NCBI RefSeq assembly: GCF_030232585.1
Contig: NZ_JASPJX010000012.1
Location: forward strand, 22,406-86,405
Length of the DNA stretch: 64,000 bases
Source: Corynebacterium sp. MSK008
GTDB lineage: Bacteria > Actinomycetota > Actinomycetes > Mycobacteriales > Mycobacteriaceae
Direction of reading: 5' to 3'
Shown: in pieces, positions 7,581-16,825 of the stretch
Layout: each line of letters begins with the position of its first letter
How positions within the stretch are numbered: the first letter of the stretch is position 1
Notes under the pieces: generated by a model
Database searches by the model: none
The model's input: only the letters and a program-made list of their open reading frames with translations
Told to the model about the DNA's origin: nothing
Program-made: the position numbers and the translations under genes

Positions 7581-9032
7581 TTACAGCCCGGAAGCCTGTT
7601 TTACGGCGCTCTCGATGGCGTCGGCCTGCTTCGCGTCCACGGTCTTCGCGGAAAGGGCCTCGACCGCCTGGTCCGCTTCGCCCTCGCCGACGCGCACGAC
7701 GGTGATCTCGACCTTGTCGCCGGCGGCACCGCGAACTGCATCTTCGAAGGCCTGGTCGTCGCTGGCATCTGCCGTGCCAGTGGTGACCAGGACGACGCGG
7801 GTTTTTGCCTCGCCAGCGCCGTAGGCGCCCGCGGCTGCCTCGACGGCCTGGCGGGTCTGGGGCACACCGCCGGTGAGGAAGCGGCGCACGGCCACGGCAA
7901 CGGAGTCGGCGTCGGGGGAGACCGTGATGTTCTGCCGGTAGCCAACCACCACACCCGGGTTCAGCGGGGATGAGTAGTTCCACAGGCCGACCTGCTTGCC
8001 CTGGCCCCCGAGCTCAAGGGCGGTGTTCGCGATCGCGTCCTTCGCGGGCTGGATGTACGGGGCCATCGCGTCCGAGGTGTCCAGGAGGAACAGGGTGTTC
8101 TCGGGCTGCAGGGCGGCGGCGTTGGAACCGGCTCCGTCCGCCGCCTTGTCCGCATCGGTGGCGTTTTGGGCGTCGCCGCCCTCTTTCGCGTCCGCGGTGA
8201 TGGCTTCGCCGCCGGCAGGCAGGGCAGCGGCCCACACCAGATCGGAGACCGCCGGCTGGTCCTTTTCGGAGCCCTCGAAGTGCTCGGAGGCAAAACGGGC
8301 GAAGTCCTGGCCGGCGCGGGCTTGGTTCTCGTCAACCTTCTCGTTCTGGTTGAGCGGGAACGCGGTGTAGACGGCGTCGGCGCCGACCGGGGTGAACTGC
8401 AGACCCTCCGGAACCGCGTCCTCGGCGGTGGCGAGGTACTCGCCGGCATCCGCGTTGAGCTCGTCGGCGCTGCCGATGCGCTGGTCAGTCAGTGCCTGCA
8501 CGGCGTCGTTGTCGTTGCCCGCCACCTGCGAAGCCACCAGGGCGGAGGCGGCCGATTCCTCGGAGACGGGGAAGCGGACCTTATCCACGGTCAGGTCTTC
8601 GAGCTTGACCTCGTCCTTGCCGGCCACGCCGACGGCCTCGCTGTAGGCGGGCTGCGCGTCGGACACGGCGGGCGTGCGGCCGGCGCTTTCTAGCGACTGG
8701 TGGGTCACCGCCGTGTTCGGCGCGACAAACACCGCGGCATCGGCGACAGAATCCACCAGCTGGGGCTTCACACAGTAGTCGCGGACGACGGGGGCGGATT
8801 CGCCGTAGGCGTCCACAAGCGCTTGGCCCGCGCCCTTGTCGGAGGCCGCGACAGGTAGCACGAGCTCACCTGCGACGCAGTCCTCAGCCTTTACCTGTGC
8901 GCCTTCCGCATCGTCGCCGCGGCTGGATAACCACCAGATCACGGCCGCCGCGATCAGCGCCAGCACCACCAGTAAAGCGATGAGCTCTCCGGACAGCCTG
9001 TAGTTGTTTTTGCCGCTTGCGTGCTTCGCCAC
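7581..9032 (-). CDS. Membrane-anchored substrate-binding-like / VWA domain protein
   Basis: A 483-residue extracytoplasmic protein with one N-terminal membrane anchor (about residues 15-37, GELIALLVVLALIAAAVIWW) and no lipobox. The middle resembles a periplasmic solute-binding fold; residues about 315-480 are a von Willebrand A domain beginning LFLLDTSDAMAPY, with TTGTADASDD further on. The MIDAS motif is DTSDA rather than DxSxS, so metal binding may be weak. The start is GTG 9032, giving a short basic cytoplasmic end. It is 48 bp downstream of the glycosylase-annotated gene. Such proteins are usually cell-envelope proteins of unknown function; no partner is evident here. Confidence 0.75.
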   Translation of the reverse strand: MAKHASGKNNYRLSGELIALLVVLALIAAAVIWWLSSRGDDAEGAQVKAEDCVAGELVLPVAASDKGAGQALVDAYGESAPVVRDYCVKPQLVDSVADAAVFVAPNTAVTHQSLESAGRTPAVSDAQPAYSEAVGVAGKDEVKLEDLTVDKVRFPVSEESAASALVASQVAGNDNDAVQALTDQRIGSADELNADAGEYLATAEDAVPEGLQFTPVGADAVYTAFPLNQNEKVDENQARAGQDFARFASEHFEGSEKDQPAVSDLVWAAALPAGGEAITADAKEGGDAQNATDADKAADGAGSNAAALQPENTLFLLDTSDAMAPYIQPAKDAIANTALELGGQGKQVGLWNYSSPLNPGVVVGYRQNITVSPDADSVAVAVRRFLTGGVPQTRQAVEAAAGAYGAGEAKTRVVLVTTGTADASDDQAFEDAVRGAAGDKVEITVVRVGEGEADQAVEALSAKTVDAKQADAIESAVKQASGL

Positions 9033-9080
9033 CGGAATCGCCGCCTTTATCGATCGAACGAGTGAAAACCGTCTTCGAGT

Positions 9081-9938
9081 CTAGCCGTCATAGGCGGCGT
9101 CGATGACCGCGACAAGCCGCTGGCGCAGCGGTTGTGCGCGGCGGCTGAGCTCGCGCTGCCTGGCCACGTACTCCGCTTTGCCTTCGGGTGTTTCCACCGC
9201 CACCACACCGAAACCTAGGCTCCGGCAGTCGTACGGGGAGGCCTCCATGTCCAGCCGGCGGGCATCTGCGGCGAGCTCGAAGCAGTCCATGAGCAGCTCA
9301 CCGGGCACGAGCGGGCCGAGCTTCATCGCCCATTTGTACAGGTCCATGCTCACGTGCACGCAACCCGCCTGGTCGTTGTCAGGCTGCCCCTCGCGCGTGA
9401 GCACCGTGAGGTTCAGCGGCCGCGCCGCCGGGGTAAAAAACCGGAAGGCGTCGAAATGCGTGCACTTGACGTTGTGCGCCTCCACCACTGCGTTCGTGCC
9501 CTCAGGCCCTAAACGCAGCGGCAGGCTGTGACGCGGGTTGTCGGTGCGGTACACCATCGCCCACTCGTGCATGCCGAAGCAGTCGAAGTGGGCTTCGCGC
9601 GTATCGACGGACCGAAGGATCGCCTCCGCCTCCTCCACGTCGCTTCTGCGGTGGGTGAGGAACCGGTGGACGTCGAGAAGCACCGTGCCCTCCTTACAGA
9701 CATAGTCGCGCCAGCTGGCGTGGGGGAGTGAGTCAGCGTCTTCGAGTGCGACGCCGACACCCGGGTGCCACCGCTTCAGGTGGGCGGGGCGCTGCGGGTA
9801 GTAATCGAAGAGGAAGTCCCATACGGGGTGGTACTGGCCGCGCGCCCGGCGCGCCACCCTAGGTGCGGTCCACCGCTCGGCGCGAGCGGCGTGCGCCTCG
9901 ATGCGCGGCAGGTACTCCTTGGGCGTGAGCACCTGCAC
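9081..9938 (-). CDS. Conserved actinobacterial protein usually annotated 3-methyladenine DNA glycosylase
   Basis: A 285-residue soluble protein. Related actinobacterial proteins are commonly labelled 3-methyladenine DNA glycosylase, but I see neither the helix-hairpin-helix-GPD signature of AlkA/Tag nor an AAG-type motif, so I treat that label as unproven. Conserved-looking stretches are HPVWDFLFDYYPQRPAHLKRW, DCFGMHEWAMVYR and GCVHVSMDLYKWAMKL, rich in His, Asp and aromatic residues that could bind a metal. The GTG start at 9938 shares one base with the stop of the CNNM transporter gene, so it is the third gene of a coupled operon. Confidence 0.65.
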   Translation of the reverse strand: MQVLTPKEYLPRIEAHAARAERWTAPRVARRARGQYHPVWDFLFDYYPQRPAHLKRWHPGVGVALEDADSLPHASWRDYVCKEGTVLLDVHRFLTHRRSDVEEAEAILRSVDTREAHFDCFGMHEWAMVYRTDNPRHSLPLRLGPEGTNAVVEAHNVKCTHFDAFRFFTPAARPLNLTVLTREGQPDNDQAGCVHVSMDLYKWAMKLGPLVPGELLMDCFELAADARRLDMEASPYDCRSLGFGVVAVETPEGKAEYVARQRELSRRAQPLRQRLVAVIDAAYDG

Positions 9939-10990
9939 TATTCGCCCTCGTGCGTCCAGTCGGAGACCGTGCCCACGTATTCCTCGATGAGGTCTTCCAG
10001 GGCCACCACGCCGACGAGCTTGCCGTTGTCGTGCACCTCCGCCATGTGGGCGGAGCGGCGGTGCAGCTGGGCGAGTGCGTCGTCCATGGACTGGGTGGCT
10101 TCGATGGTGGAAAGCGGGCGGATGCGCTTGAGCGAGACACGCGGGTCGCCCTGCGGGAATTCCATGAGGTCCAGAATGTCCTTGACGTGAACGTAGCCGG
10201 CGAGCGAGCTGGCGTCGATGCGCACGGGGAAGCGGGAGTACCCGGTGTCCTGCACAGCCTGTTCAATGACGGAAAGCCGGATGCCGCGCGGGTCGTACGG
10301 GATTGTGGTGACCTGCGCCGGCGGGATCATCGCTTCTTTGAGCTGGCGGGAATCCTGGCGCAGCGCCTTGGCCAGGCGCACCGTCTCTTCGGCGTCGAGC
10401 AGGCCTTCCTCGCGCGACTCCTGGATCATGCTGGCCAGCTGTTCCTGGTCCACGGTGGATTCCAGCTCGTCGCGCTGCTCGATGCCGAACAGCAGTAGCG
10501 TCTTGCGCGCGACCCAGTTGAGGAACTCCAGCAGAGGGCGCGTGAGCTTCATCCATAGCGTCATCGCCGGGGTCAGCCACATGGCCATACTCTCCGGTCC
10601 GGCGATGGCCAGGTTCTTCGGCACCATCTCGCCGAAGAGGATGTGCAGAAACGAGATGATGAGCAGGGCGATGATGAACGCGACCGGGTGCAGCAGGTCC
10701 GCGGGCATGCCCAGGGCCATAAACGGCGCCTCGATGTAGGAGGCGATGGCGGGCTCGGCCACCTTGCCCAGAATCAGCGACGCCACGGTGATGCCGAACT
10801 GCGCGCCGGCGAGGTAGATGGAGAGGTGCTCGGTGGCGTAAAGCACGCCCTCGGCCTTGGTCTTGCCCTGCGCGAGCAGCGATTCCAGGCGGTCCTTGCG
10901 CGAGGAGACGAGGGCGAACTCGACGGCCACGAAAAACGCGTTGGCGCCGAGCAGCGCGACGATGAGCAGTACTGCTAGCCAAATACTCAC
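9938..10990 (-). CDS. CNNM/CorC-family membrane transporter (HlyC/CorC), shorter copy
   Basis: A 350-residue protein: DUF21/CNNM membrane domain with about four hydrophobic segments (residues 1-150), then two CBS domains (about 190-345; IPYDPRGIRLSVIEQA and LVGVVALEDLIEEYVG). The C-terminal CorC_HlyC domain seen in the neighbour is absent. CNNM/CorC proteins export Mg2+ or Co2+, with CBS domains sensing Mg-ATP. The GTG start overlaps the TGA of the upstream paralogue by 4 nt (GTGA, 10990-10987), so the pair is translated in tandem and may heterodimerise. Confidence 0.88.
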   Translation of the reverse strand: MSIWLAVLLIVALLGANAFFVAVEFALVSSRKDRLESLLAQGKTKAEGVLYATEHLSIYLAGAQFGITVASLILGKVAEPAIASYIEAPFMALGMPADLLHPVAFIIALLIISFLHILFGEMVPKNLAIAGPESMAMWLTPAMTLWMKLTRPLLEFLNWVARKTLLLFGIEQRDELESTVDQEQLASMIQESREEGLLDAEETVRLAKALRQDSRQLKEAMIPPAQVTTIPYDPRGIRLSVIEQAVQDTGYSRFPVRIDASSLAGYVHVKDILDLMEFPQGDPRVSLKRIRPLSTIEATQSMDDALAQLHRRSAHMAEVHDNGKLVGVVALEDLIEEYVGTVSDWTHEGE

Positions 10991-12381
10991 TTGGCCTCCA
11001 CCGCCTCTCCGGTCTCGTGTTCAGGGGGAATCGGACGCAGCAGGGCGCGGTCGATGCGGCGGCCGTCCATCTCGGATACTTGGGCCAGCCAGTGACCGGC
11101 ACCGCCGGACTGGAGTTCTTCCTGGAGGTTCGCTGCTGAGGCGGTGCGCAGCACAACTTCGTCGCCGAGCTCAGGAATGCGACCTAGCGTGGCCATGATC
11201 AGCCCGCCGAGGGTTTCGTAGGGGCCGTCCACCGCAGTGAACCCGGTGCGTTCCTCCAACTCGTCCAGGCGCACCAAGCCCGCAACCTCCCAGGAGGTAC
11301 CGAACCGGGTGAAGTCCTTTTCGCTGTCCTGGTCGTCGTACTCGTCGTACACCTCGCCGAGAATTTCCTCCACGAGGTCTTCGATGGTGACCAGGCCCTG
11401 TGTGCCGCCGTACTCGTCGGCCACCAACACCACCTGAGATCCGGCCGAGCGCACGCGGTTGAGCACCGAATCGCCGTCGAGGGTGCCCGGCACGAACGGC
11501 ACACGTCGCGCCAATGAGGCCAGCTTCGTCGTGGAACGGAACTCGTGCGGCACCGAAAAAGCGTCCTTGATGTGGACCACGCCCAGCGTGTCGTCCAAGT
11601 CGCCGCGGCGCACCGGGAAGCGGGAGTGGCCCGTTTGGCGCGCAAGGGTGATCAGGTCCGCGACAGTGTCGTCGGCATCCAAAGAATCGATGGTGGACCG
11701 CGGTGTCATCACCTCTTCAGCCGTGGTCTCGCCGAAGCGCAACGAGCGGTCGATCACCGCCGCAGTTGCAGCATCCAGACCGCCAGCCTCGGCGGAGTTT
11801 CGCACCATCGCGCCCAGCTCTTGGGAGGAACGGGCGGACGCGAGCTCGTCGGCAGGCTCGATGCCCATCTTTCGCACCACCCAGTTCGCGGCGGTGTTGA
11901 GAAACAGGATGAACGGCTTAGTCGCCGTGTTGAAGTAGTGCACGGGGGGCACTACTACGCGGGCTGTGTTTAACGGGTCCGTGATGGCGACGTTTTTCGG
12001 CACCAGCTCGCCAAACACCATGGACAGAAACGTCGCAACAATCAGGGCGAGGATGAGCGCGACGGTTGTGGACGCGTTCGCGGAAAGACCGACGAACTCG
12101 AGTGCCGGGGTGAAAAACCTGCCCAGCACCGGTTCCGCCAGGAAGCCGGCGGCCAGAGTAGTCACCGTGATGCCCAGCTGCGCGCCAGAGAGCACGAAGG
12201 AGAGGTTTGCGTGGTCGCGCGCAATCGCACGTGCCGTGCTGTCGCCGCGCTCTTTGACGTGGGCGTCAATGGTGGAGCGCTCCAAGCCTGTCATGGCGAA
12301 TTCGATTGCGACGAAAAGCCCGGTTGATGCCGTGAGCACCACGAACGCCAGCAGGGCGAGAACGGAAAGCAGTAGGTCCAT
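10987..12381 (-). CDS. CNNM/CorC-family membrane transporter with C-terminal CorC domain
   Basis: A 464-residue hemolysin-C-type protein. The DUF21 membrane domain (about 1-195, opening LLLSVLALLAFVVLTASTGL) is followed by two CBS domains (about 215-340, with GLVTIEDLVEEILGEVYDE) and a CorC_HlyC transporter-associated domain (about 355-440). It is the full-length partner of the shorter paralogue encoded immediately downstream with a 4-nt overlap, a common arrangement in actinobacteria. The expected role is Mg2+/divalent cation efflux at the plasma membrane. It begins 17 nt after the helicase stop and is probably cotranscribed with it. Confidence 0.9.
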   Translation of the reverse strand: MDLLLSVLALLAFVVLTASTGLFVAIEFAMTGLERSTIDAHVKERGDSTARAIARDHANLSFVLSGAQLGITVTTLAAGFLAEPVLGRFFTPALEFVGLSANASTTVALILALIVATFLSMVFGELVPKNVAITDPLNTARVVVPPVHYFNTATKPFILFLNTAANWVVRKMGIEPADELASARSSQELGAMVRNSAEAGGLDAATAAVIDRSLRFGETTAEEVMTPRSTIDSLDADDTVADLITLARQTGHSRFPVRRGDLDDTLGVVHIKDAFSVPHEFRSTTKLASLARRVPFVPGTLDGDSVLNRVRSAGSQVVLVADEYGGTQGLVTIEDLVEEILGEVYDEYDDQDSEKDFTRFGTSWEVAGLVRLDELEERTGFTAVDGPYETLGGLIMATLGRIPELGDEVVLRTASAANLQEELQSGGAGHWLAQVSEMDGRRIDRALLRPIPPEHETGEAVEAK

Positions 12382-12398
12382 GGGTGGTGGTCTGTGCC

Positions 12399-13739
12399 TT
12401 AGCGGCCGTTACTCCTTCGACTTCGGTCCCCGCGGCTGGCGCGGTTGCGGTTGCCGCCACTGCCACGGCTGGCGTTGCGGTTTGCATTGCGGCTCCGGTT
12501 GCCGCCCGCCTTGCGGTTACCGGAGGCGGTGGGCTTCTTCGAGCGCTGGGGCTGGCCCGGCGGAGGAAGCGGCGCGCCTTCCGGATTACGTGCACCGGTG
12601 ATTGTAACCAAGGATTCCGACAGGGGAGCCACCCTGACCTCGGGCGCGTCCACGCCCGCCTTGCGCAGAAGCTGCGCGACTTCCTTGGCTTGGTCGTCCA
12701 TCACGAGCGTGACCACAGTGCCGGACGTGCCCGCACGCGCCGTGCGGCCGGCGCGGTGCAGGTACGCCTTGTGCTCCGCGGGCGGGTCCACGTGCACGAC
12801 TAAAGAGACGTCGTCGACGTCAATGCCGCGGGCGGCGATGTCCGTGGCCACCAGCACCGGGGTGGAGCCGTCGGCGAATCCCTCCAGCGCGCGGGTGCGC
12901 GCGCCCTGGCCCTTGTCGCCGTGCAGGCCCTGGGCGTGGATGCCAGCGCGACGCAGCTTCTTCACCTGGCGGTCCACGCCGTGCTTGGTGCGCATAAACA
13001 TGATGGTTTTGCCCTCGCGGGCGGCGATCTGCAGGGCGATCTCGTTGCGCTCCTCACGCCCGCCGACCATGAGGCGGTAGTGGTCCATCGTGTCAACTGC
13101 CGCTTGCACCGGGGCGGTGGAGTGGGTGACGGGATCATGCATGTAGCGGGCGATGAGCTTTTCCACGTCCCCGTCAAGAGTCGCGGAAAACAGCAGACGC
13201 TGGCCGTCCTTTGGTGTGCGGTCCAGCAGCTTGCGCACCTGCGGCAAAAAGCCCATGTCCGCCATCTGGTCGGCCTCGTCCAAGGCGGCGATCTCCACCG
13301 AGTCGAAGGACAGCTTCTTTTGGTTGATCAGGTCCTCGGCGCGGCCGGGGGTGGCCACCAGCAAGTCCACCGGTGAGGCGAGCGAGCGGATGTGGTGGTT
13401 GATGTTCACACCTCCCACGACATCGAGCACGCGCAGGCCGAGTGCGGCCGCGGGGTCCTCGAGGCGTTCACGGATCTGGGAGGCAAGCTCACGCGTCGGC
13501 GCCAGCACCAGCCCGCGTGGGTGCCCTGGGGTGCTCGGAGCGCCGGAAAGACGTGCCAGCATGGGCAGGCCGAACGTGAAGGTTTTGCCGGAGCCTGTCG
13601 GGCCGCGGCCCAGCACGTCCTTTCCAGCAAGCGCGTCCGGAATCGCCGCCTCCTGGATGGGGAAGGGCTCCGTTATGCCTTGCTTGCTCAGGACGTTAAC
13701 AATGGCCCGGGGCAAACCGAGGTCGGCGAAAGTAGTCAT
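12399..13739 (-). CDS. DEAD-box RNA helicase
   Basis: A 446-residue DEAD-box helicase. Motifs in order: Q motif (FPIQEAAIP), motif I GRGPTGSGKT (about 44-53), PTRELA, TPGR, motif II DEAD (DEADQMADMG), motif III SAT, and in domain 2 ATDIAARGID and HRAGRTARAG. The C-terminal 60 residues are a low-complexity Arg/Asn/Gly tail, typical of RNA-annealing extensions. It likely unwinds rRNA or mRNA structures, perhaps in cold or stress. TAGACT ends 7 nt before ATG 13739, so it appears leaderless. The CNNM genes follow at 17 nt. Confidence 0.92.
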   Translation of the reverse strand: MTTFADLGLPRAIVNVLSKQGITEPFPIQEAAIPDALAGKDVLGRGPTGSGKTFTFGLPMLARLSGAPSTPGHPRGLVLAPTRELASQIRERLEDPAAALGLRVLDVVGGVNINHHIRSLASPVDLLVATPGRAEDLINQKKLSFDSVEIAALDEADQMADMGFLPQVRKLLDRTPKDGQRLLFSATLDGDVEKLIARYMHDPVTHSTAPVQAAVDTMDHYRLMVGGREERNEIALQIAAREGKTIMFMRTKHGVDRQVKKLRRAGIHAQGLHGDKGQGARTRALEGFADGSTPVLVATDIAARGIDVDDVSLVVHVDPPAEHKAYLHRAGRTARAGTSGTVVTLVMDDQAKEVAQLLRKAGVDAPEVRVAPLSESLVTITGARNPEGAPLPPPGQPQRSKKPTASGNRKAGGNRSRNANRNASRGSGGNRNRASRGDRSRRSNGR

Positions 13740-13782
13740 TCGGGGCAGTCTACGCGGTGACAGGCGTGGGGGAGTAGCCGAG

Positions 13783-15252
13783 CTAGTAGCTCAGCTCCTC
13801 GCGCTCGCCGGACCAGGTGGTGTGGAACGTGCCTTCCATGTCCACGCGCTTGTAGGTGTGGGCGCCGAAGAAGTCGCGCTGGCCTTGGATCAGGGCAGCC
13901 GGCAGGCGCTTCGCGCGCAGCGAGTCGTAGTAGGACAGCGAGGATGCGAACACAGGCACCGGCAGGCCCAGCTGGGTCGCGGTGATGACTACGCGGCGCC
14001 AGGAATCCACCAGGCCCTTGTCCAGCTCGCCCTTGAAGTAGGGATCCAGCAGCAGTGACGGCAGTTCGGGGTCGTTCTCGTAAGCCTCGGTGATGCGGTC
14101 GAGGAACTTCGCGCGGATGATGCAGCCGCCGCGCCAAATGCGCGCCAAATCGCCCGGCTTGATGTCCCAGTTGTGCTCCTGGGAGCCGGCGTTGATCTCG
14201 TCGAAGCCCTGCGCGTACGCCACCAGCTTCGAGGCGTATAGAGCGCGGCGCACGTCTTCAATGAACGAGTGCTTATCGACGCCTACGGTGCCCAACGTTT
14301 CCGTCTCACCCGACGGCAAGCCGACCTCCTGGGCCGCTTCGCGCTGCGCCAGCGCAGAAGACAGGGCGCGGGCGAATACGGCTTCGCCGATGGCGGTGGT
14401 GGGCACGCCGAGATCCAGTGCTTCTTTAACTGTCCAGCGTCCGGTGCCCTTCTGGCCGGCGGCGTCCACGATGACGTCGATGAACGGCTTGCCGGTGCGA
14501 GCGTCGACCTGGCGCAGCACCTCGGCGGTGATTTCAATGAGGTAGGAATCCAGGTCACCCTTGTTCCACTCCGTGAAGATGTCGGCGATCTCGCCCGGCT
14601 CAAGGCCCGCGGCGTAGCGCAGCAGGTGGTACGCCTCGCCGATGACCTGCATGTCCGCGTATTCAATGCCGTTGTGCACCATCTTGACAAAGTGGCCGGC
14701 GCCGTCCGGACCGATGTGGGTCACGCACGGGGTGCCGTCCACCTTCGCAGAAATGTCCTCCAGCAGCGGTCCAAGTGTCTCCCAGGATTCCACCGGCCCG
14801 CCCGGCATGATGGACGGCCCGCGCAGCGCGCCTTCTTCGCCGCCGGAAATGCCGGCGCCGACGAAGTGGCGGCCAGCTGCGGCGACTTCGCGCTCGCGGC
14901 GGATGGTGTCCGTGAACAGGGCATTGCCGCCGTCGATAATGATGTCGCCCTCATCCATCGCCTCAACGAGCTGAGCGATTACTGCGTCCGTGGCGGCGCC
15001 GGCTTGAACCATGATCACGGCCTTGCGGGGTCGCTCCAGCGAAGCGACGAACTCCTCAATCGTCTCAGCGGGGATGAAGTTGCCCTCGTGGCCGAACTCC
15101 TGGACAACCGCGCGGGTTTTCTCCGGGGAGCGGTTAAAAATGGCCACCGTGTGGCCCTTGGAGGCGAAGTTCCGGGCGAGGTTGGAGCCCATCACCGCCA
15201 TGCCGACAACACCGATTTGAGCAAGCTGGTCACCGTTGCGATTTGCAGTCAT
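13783..15252 (-). CDS. gnd: 6-phosphogluconate dehydrogenase, decarboxylating
   Basis: A 489-residue enzyme of the oxidative pentose phosphate pathway: 6-phosphogluconate plus NADP+ to ribulose 5-phosphate, CO2 and NADPH. The dinucleotide fold starts IGVVGMAVMGSNLARN, and the catalytic region KMVHNGIEYADMQ contains the active-site Lys and the conserved Asn; GGEEGALRGPSIMPGG is also typical. The start is ATG 15252 (MTANRNGDQ), because TAGAAT ends exactly 7 nt upstream (leaderless) and frames further upstream would add 44 residues not seen in the family. It is divergent from the thioesterase gene. Confidence 0.96.
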   Translation of the reverse strand: MTANRNGDQLAQIGVVGMAVMGSNLARNFASKGHTVAIFNRSPEKTRAVVQEFGHEGNFIPAETIEEFVASLERPRKAVIMVQAGAATDAVIAQLVEAMDEGDIIIDGGNALFTDTIRREREVAAAGRHFVGAGISGGEEGALRGPSIMPGGPVESWETLGPLLEDISAKVDGTPCVTHIGPDGAGHFVKMVHNGIEYADMQVIGEAYHLLRYAAGLEPGEIADIFTEWNKGDLDSYLIEITAEVLRQVDARTGKPFIDVIVDAAGQKGTGRWTVKEALDLGVPTTAIGEAVFARALSSALAQREAAQEVGLPSGETETLGTVGVDKHSFIEDVRRALYASKLVAYAQGFDEINAGSQEHNWDIKPGDLARIWRGGCIIRAKFLDRITEAYENDPELPSLLLDPYFKGELDKGLVDSWRRVVITATQLGLPVPVFASSLSYYDSLRAKRLPAALIQGQRDFFGAHTYKRVDMEGTFHTTWSGEREELSY

Positions 15253-15304
15253 ACGCCGGATTCTACGCGGGGTGCGACAGCTTTCGCCCGTATGATTGGC
15301 CAGC

Positions 15305-15754
15305 ATGGAAATGGAGAAGAATCTGCGCCTGTACCAAGAGGTCATCGAGGTCCCGCTGAGCGGCGAGGAGCTCGAGTACATCAACTCCGTCGAGTTCGAC
15401 TTCGCCCAAACTCTCGGGCTGAAACTGACTTACTGCTCCAAGGACCGCCTGGAAGGCGAACTTGAGGTTCAGCAACGCCACCTGCAGCCCACCGGCATCG
15501 TCAACGGCGGGCTTTACTGTGTGATCGGGGAGACGCTGGCCTCCATCGCCGCGGTCGCGGCGAGCGCGAAGCCAGCGGTGGGGATGAGCAACTACACAGA
15601 CCTGCTCGGCAGCGTGCGGGAAGGCCAGACGATTCGTGCGGTGGCCGAGCCCGTGCACGTCGGTAAGCGAACGCACTTGTGGCGCGTCGAGATGACTGCC
15701 GGCGGAAAACTGGCCGCCGTAACAAACCTGAAGCTGATGGTGCTGGGCAGTTAG
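15305..15754 (+). CDS. PaaI-family hotdog-fold thioesterase
   Basis: A 149-residue hotdog thioesterase. The central helix region HLQPTGIVNGGLYCVIGETLASIAA carries the family HxxxG(I/x)VNGG arrangement with an acidic residue (Glu) in the active-site helix, and the strand GQTIRAVAEPVHVGKRTHLWRVE closes the fold. It would hydrolyse an acyl- or aryl-CoA; specificity is unknown. I choose ATG 15305, 8 nt after TATGAT (15291-15296), instead of a TTG at 15296 that lies inside that box. It ends back to back with corA (stop codons adjacent at 15754/15755). Confidence 0.85.
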   Translation: MEMEKNLRLYQEVIEVPLSGEELEYINSVEFDFAQTLGLKLTYCSKDRLEGELEVQQRHLQPTGIVNGGLYCVIGETLASIAAVAASAKPAVGMSNYTDLLGSVREGQTIRAVAEPVHVGKRTHLWRVEMTAGGKLAAVTNLKLMVLGS

Positions 15755-16825
15755 CTACAGCCAGTGGTTCTTGCGGAACCACCACCACATCGCGGAAATG
15801 GCTAGAAGCATGACCAAAAGCGCGGCCGGGTAGCCGTAGCGCCAGCCCAGCTCCGGCATCACCTCGAAGTTCATGCCGTAAATACCGGCAACCAGCGTCG
15901 GCACCGCGGCCATACCCACCACAGCGGAGATCGTGCGCATGTCCGAGTTCTGCTGCATGGTGATCTTGGCTACCGACGCATCGAGCAGCGACGTCAGACG
16001 CTCGTCGAAACCGGACAGGCGGTCGCTGACGATCGTCGAGTTGTCCTGGACGTCACGAAAGTACGTGCGCAGAACCTTACGCATGAAATCCTTATTGTTG
16101 GTCAACCCGTTGCGCAAGGCAGGGGCGAGCGGATCGATCGCATGGCGCATCTCCAAGATCTCACGCTTGTAGGTGTAGATCTTGTCAATGTTGATGGTGC
16201 GGCGGGGAGTGAACACCTCGTTCTCCAGCTCGTCCACATCGTTTTCCAACAGGTCGGTGACCTTGAGGTAGTTGTCCACCAAATAGTCCGACACTGCCCA
16301 AGCGACTGCGGTGGGACCGAGCACAGCCAGATCCTCTTCCTCCTCGATCTTGGGCGTGAGATCCGGCAGGTGCGCGCCGTGGCGAATAGTGATGGCGAAT
16401 TTCTCGCTGACAATCATCTGCACCTCGCCGGTGGAAATAATCTCACGGGCATCCGCGACCTCTTCATCGTCACGGTAAGACACAGAACGCACGACCATGA
16501 ACAACTGTTCGTCGTGGCGTTCAATCTTCGGGCGCTGGTGGGCGTCCACAACGTCATCGACCACGAGGTCCTCGATGTCAAAGATCTCCGCGATCTTTTC
16601 CATCTGTTCCGTGGACGGCTCTTTCAGGCTCAGCCACACAAACGCGTTCTCGTAGCGCTCCACGACCTCGAGCGCGTGCGCCATGCGCACGTTGCCCGGC
16701 TGCCGCTTCCCGTCCACGAACACGCGGCAGAAGTCGATCTGGCGCTCGAGGGGGACCGGAATGCCACGCGTTGGGGGTTGTACCTTCTTCGGACGTTGAC
16801 CCGGCATTGGAATACGAGGCGGCAT
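15755..16825 (-). CDS. corA: CorA-type magnesium/cobalt transporter
   Basis: A 356-residue CorA. A large cytoplasmic alpha/beta domain and a long coiled-coil helix (about 180-290) precede two C-terminal membrane helices; the selectivity motif GMN is present in VAGIYGMNFEVMPEL between TM1 and the short outer loop, and the protein ends with a basic-aromatic tail. It imports Mg2+ down the membrane potential. The ATG at 16825 is unusual: it is the closing base of a long hairpin that also holds the Shine-Dalgarno sequence (see leader). Neighbours: the thioesterase gene converges, and the pfl operon lies upstream on the same strand but is separated by a strong hairpin. Confidence 0.95.
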   Translation of the reverse strand: MPPRIPMPGQRPKKVQPPTRGIPVPLERQIDFCRVFVDGKRQPGNVRMAHALEVVERYENAFVWLSLKEPSTEQMEKIAEIFDIEDLVVDDVVDAHQRPKIERHDEQLFMVVRSVSYRDDEEVADAREIISTGEVQMIVSEKFAITIRHGAHLPDLTPKIEEEEDLAVLGPTAVAWAVSDYLVDNYLKVTDLLENDVDELENEVFTPRRTINIDKIYTYKREILEMRHAIDPLAPALRNGLTNNKDFMRKVLRTYFRDVQDNSTIVSDRLSGFDERLTSLLDASVAKITMQQNSDMRTISAVVGMAAVPTLVAGIYGMNFEVMPELGWRYGYPAALLVMLLAISAMWWWFRKNHWL

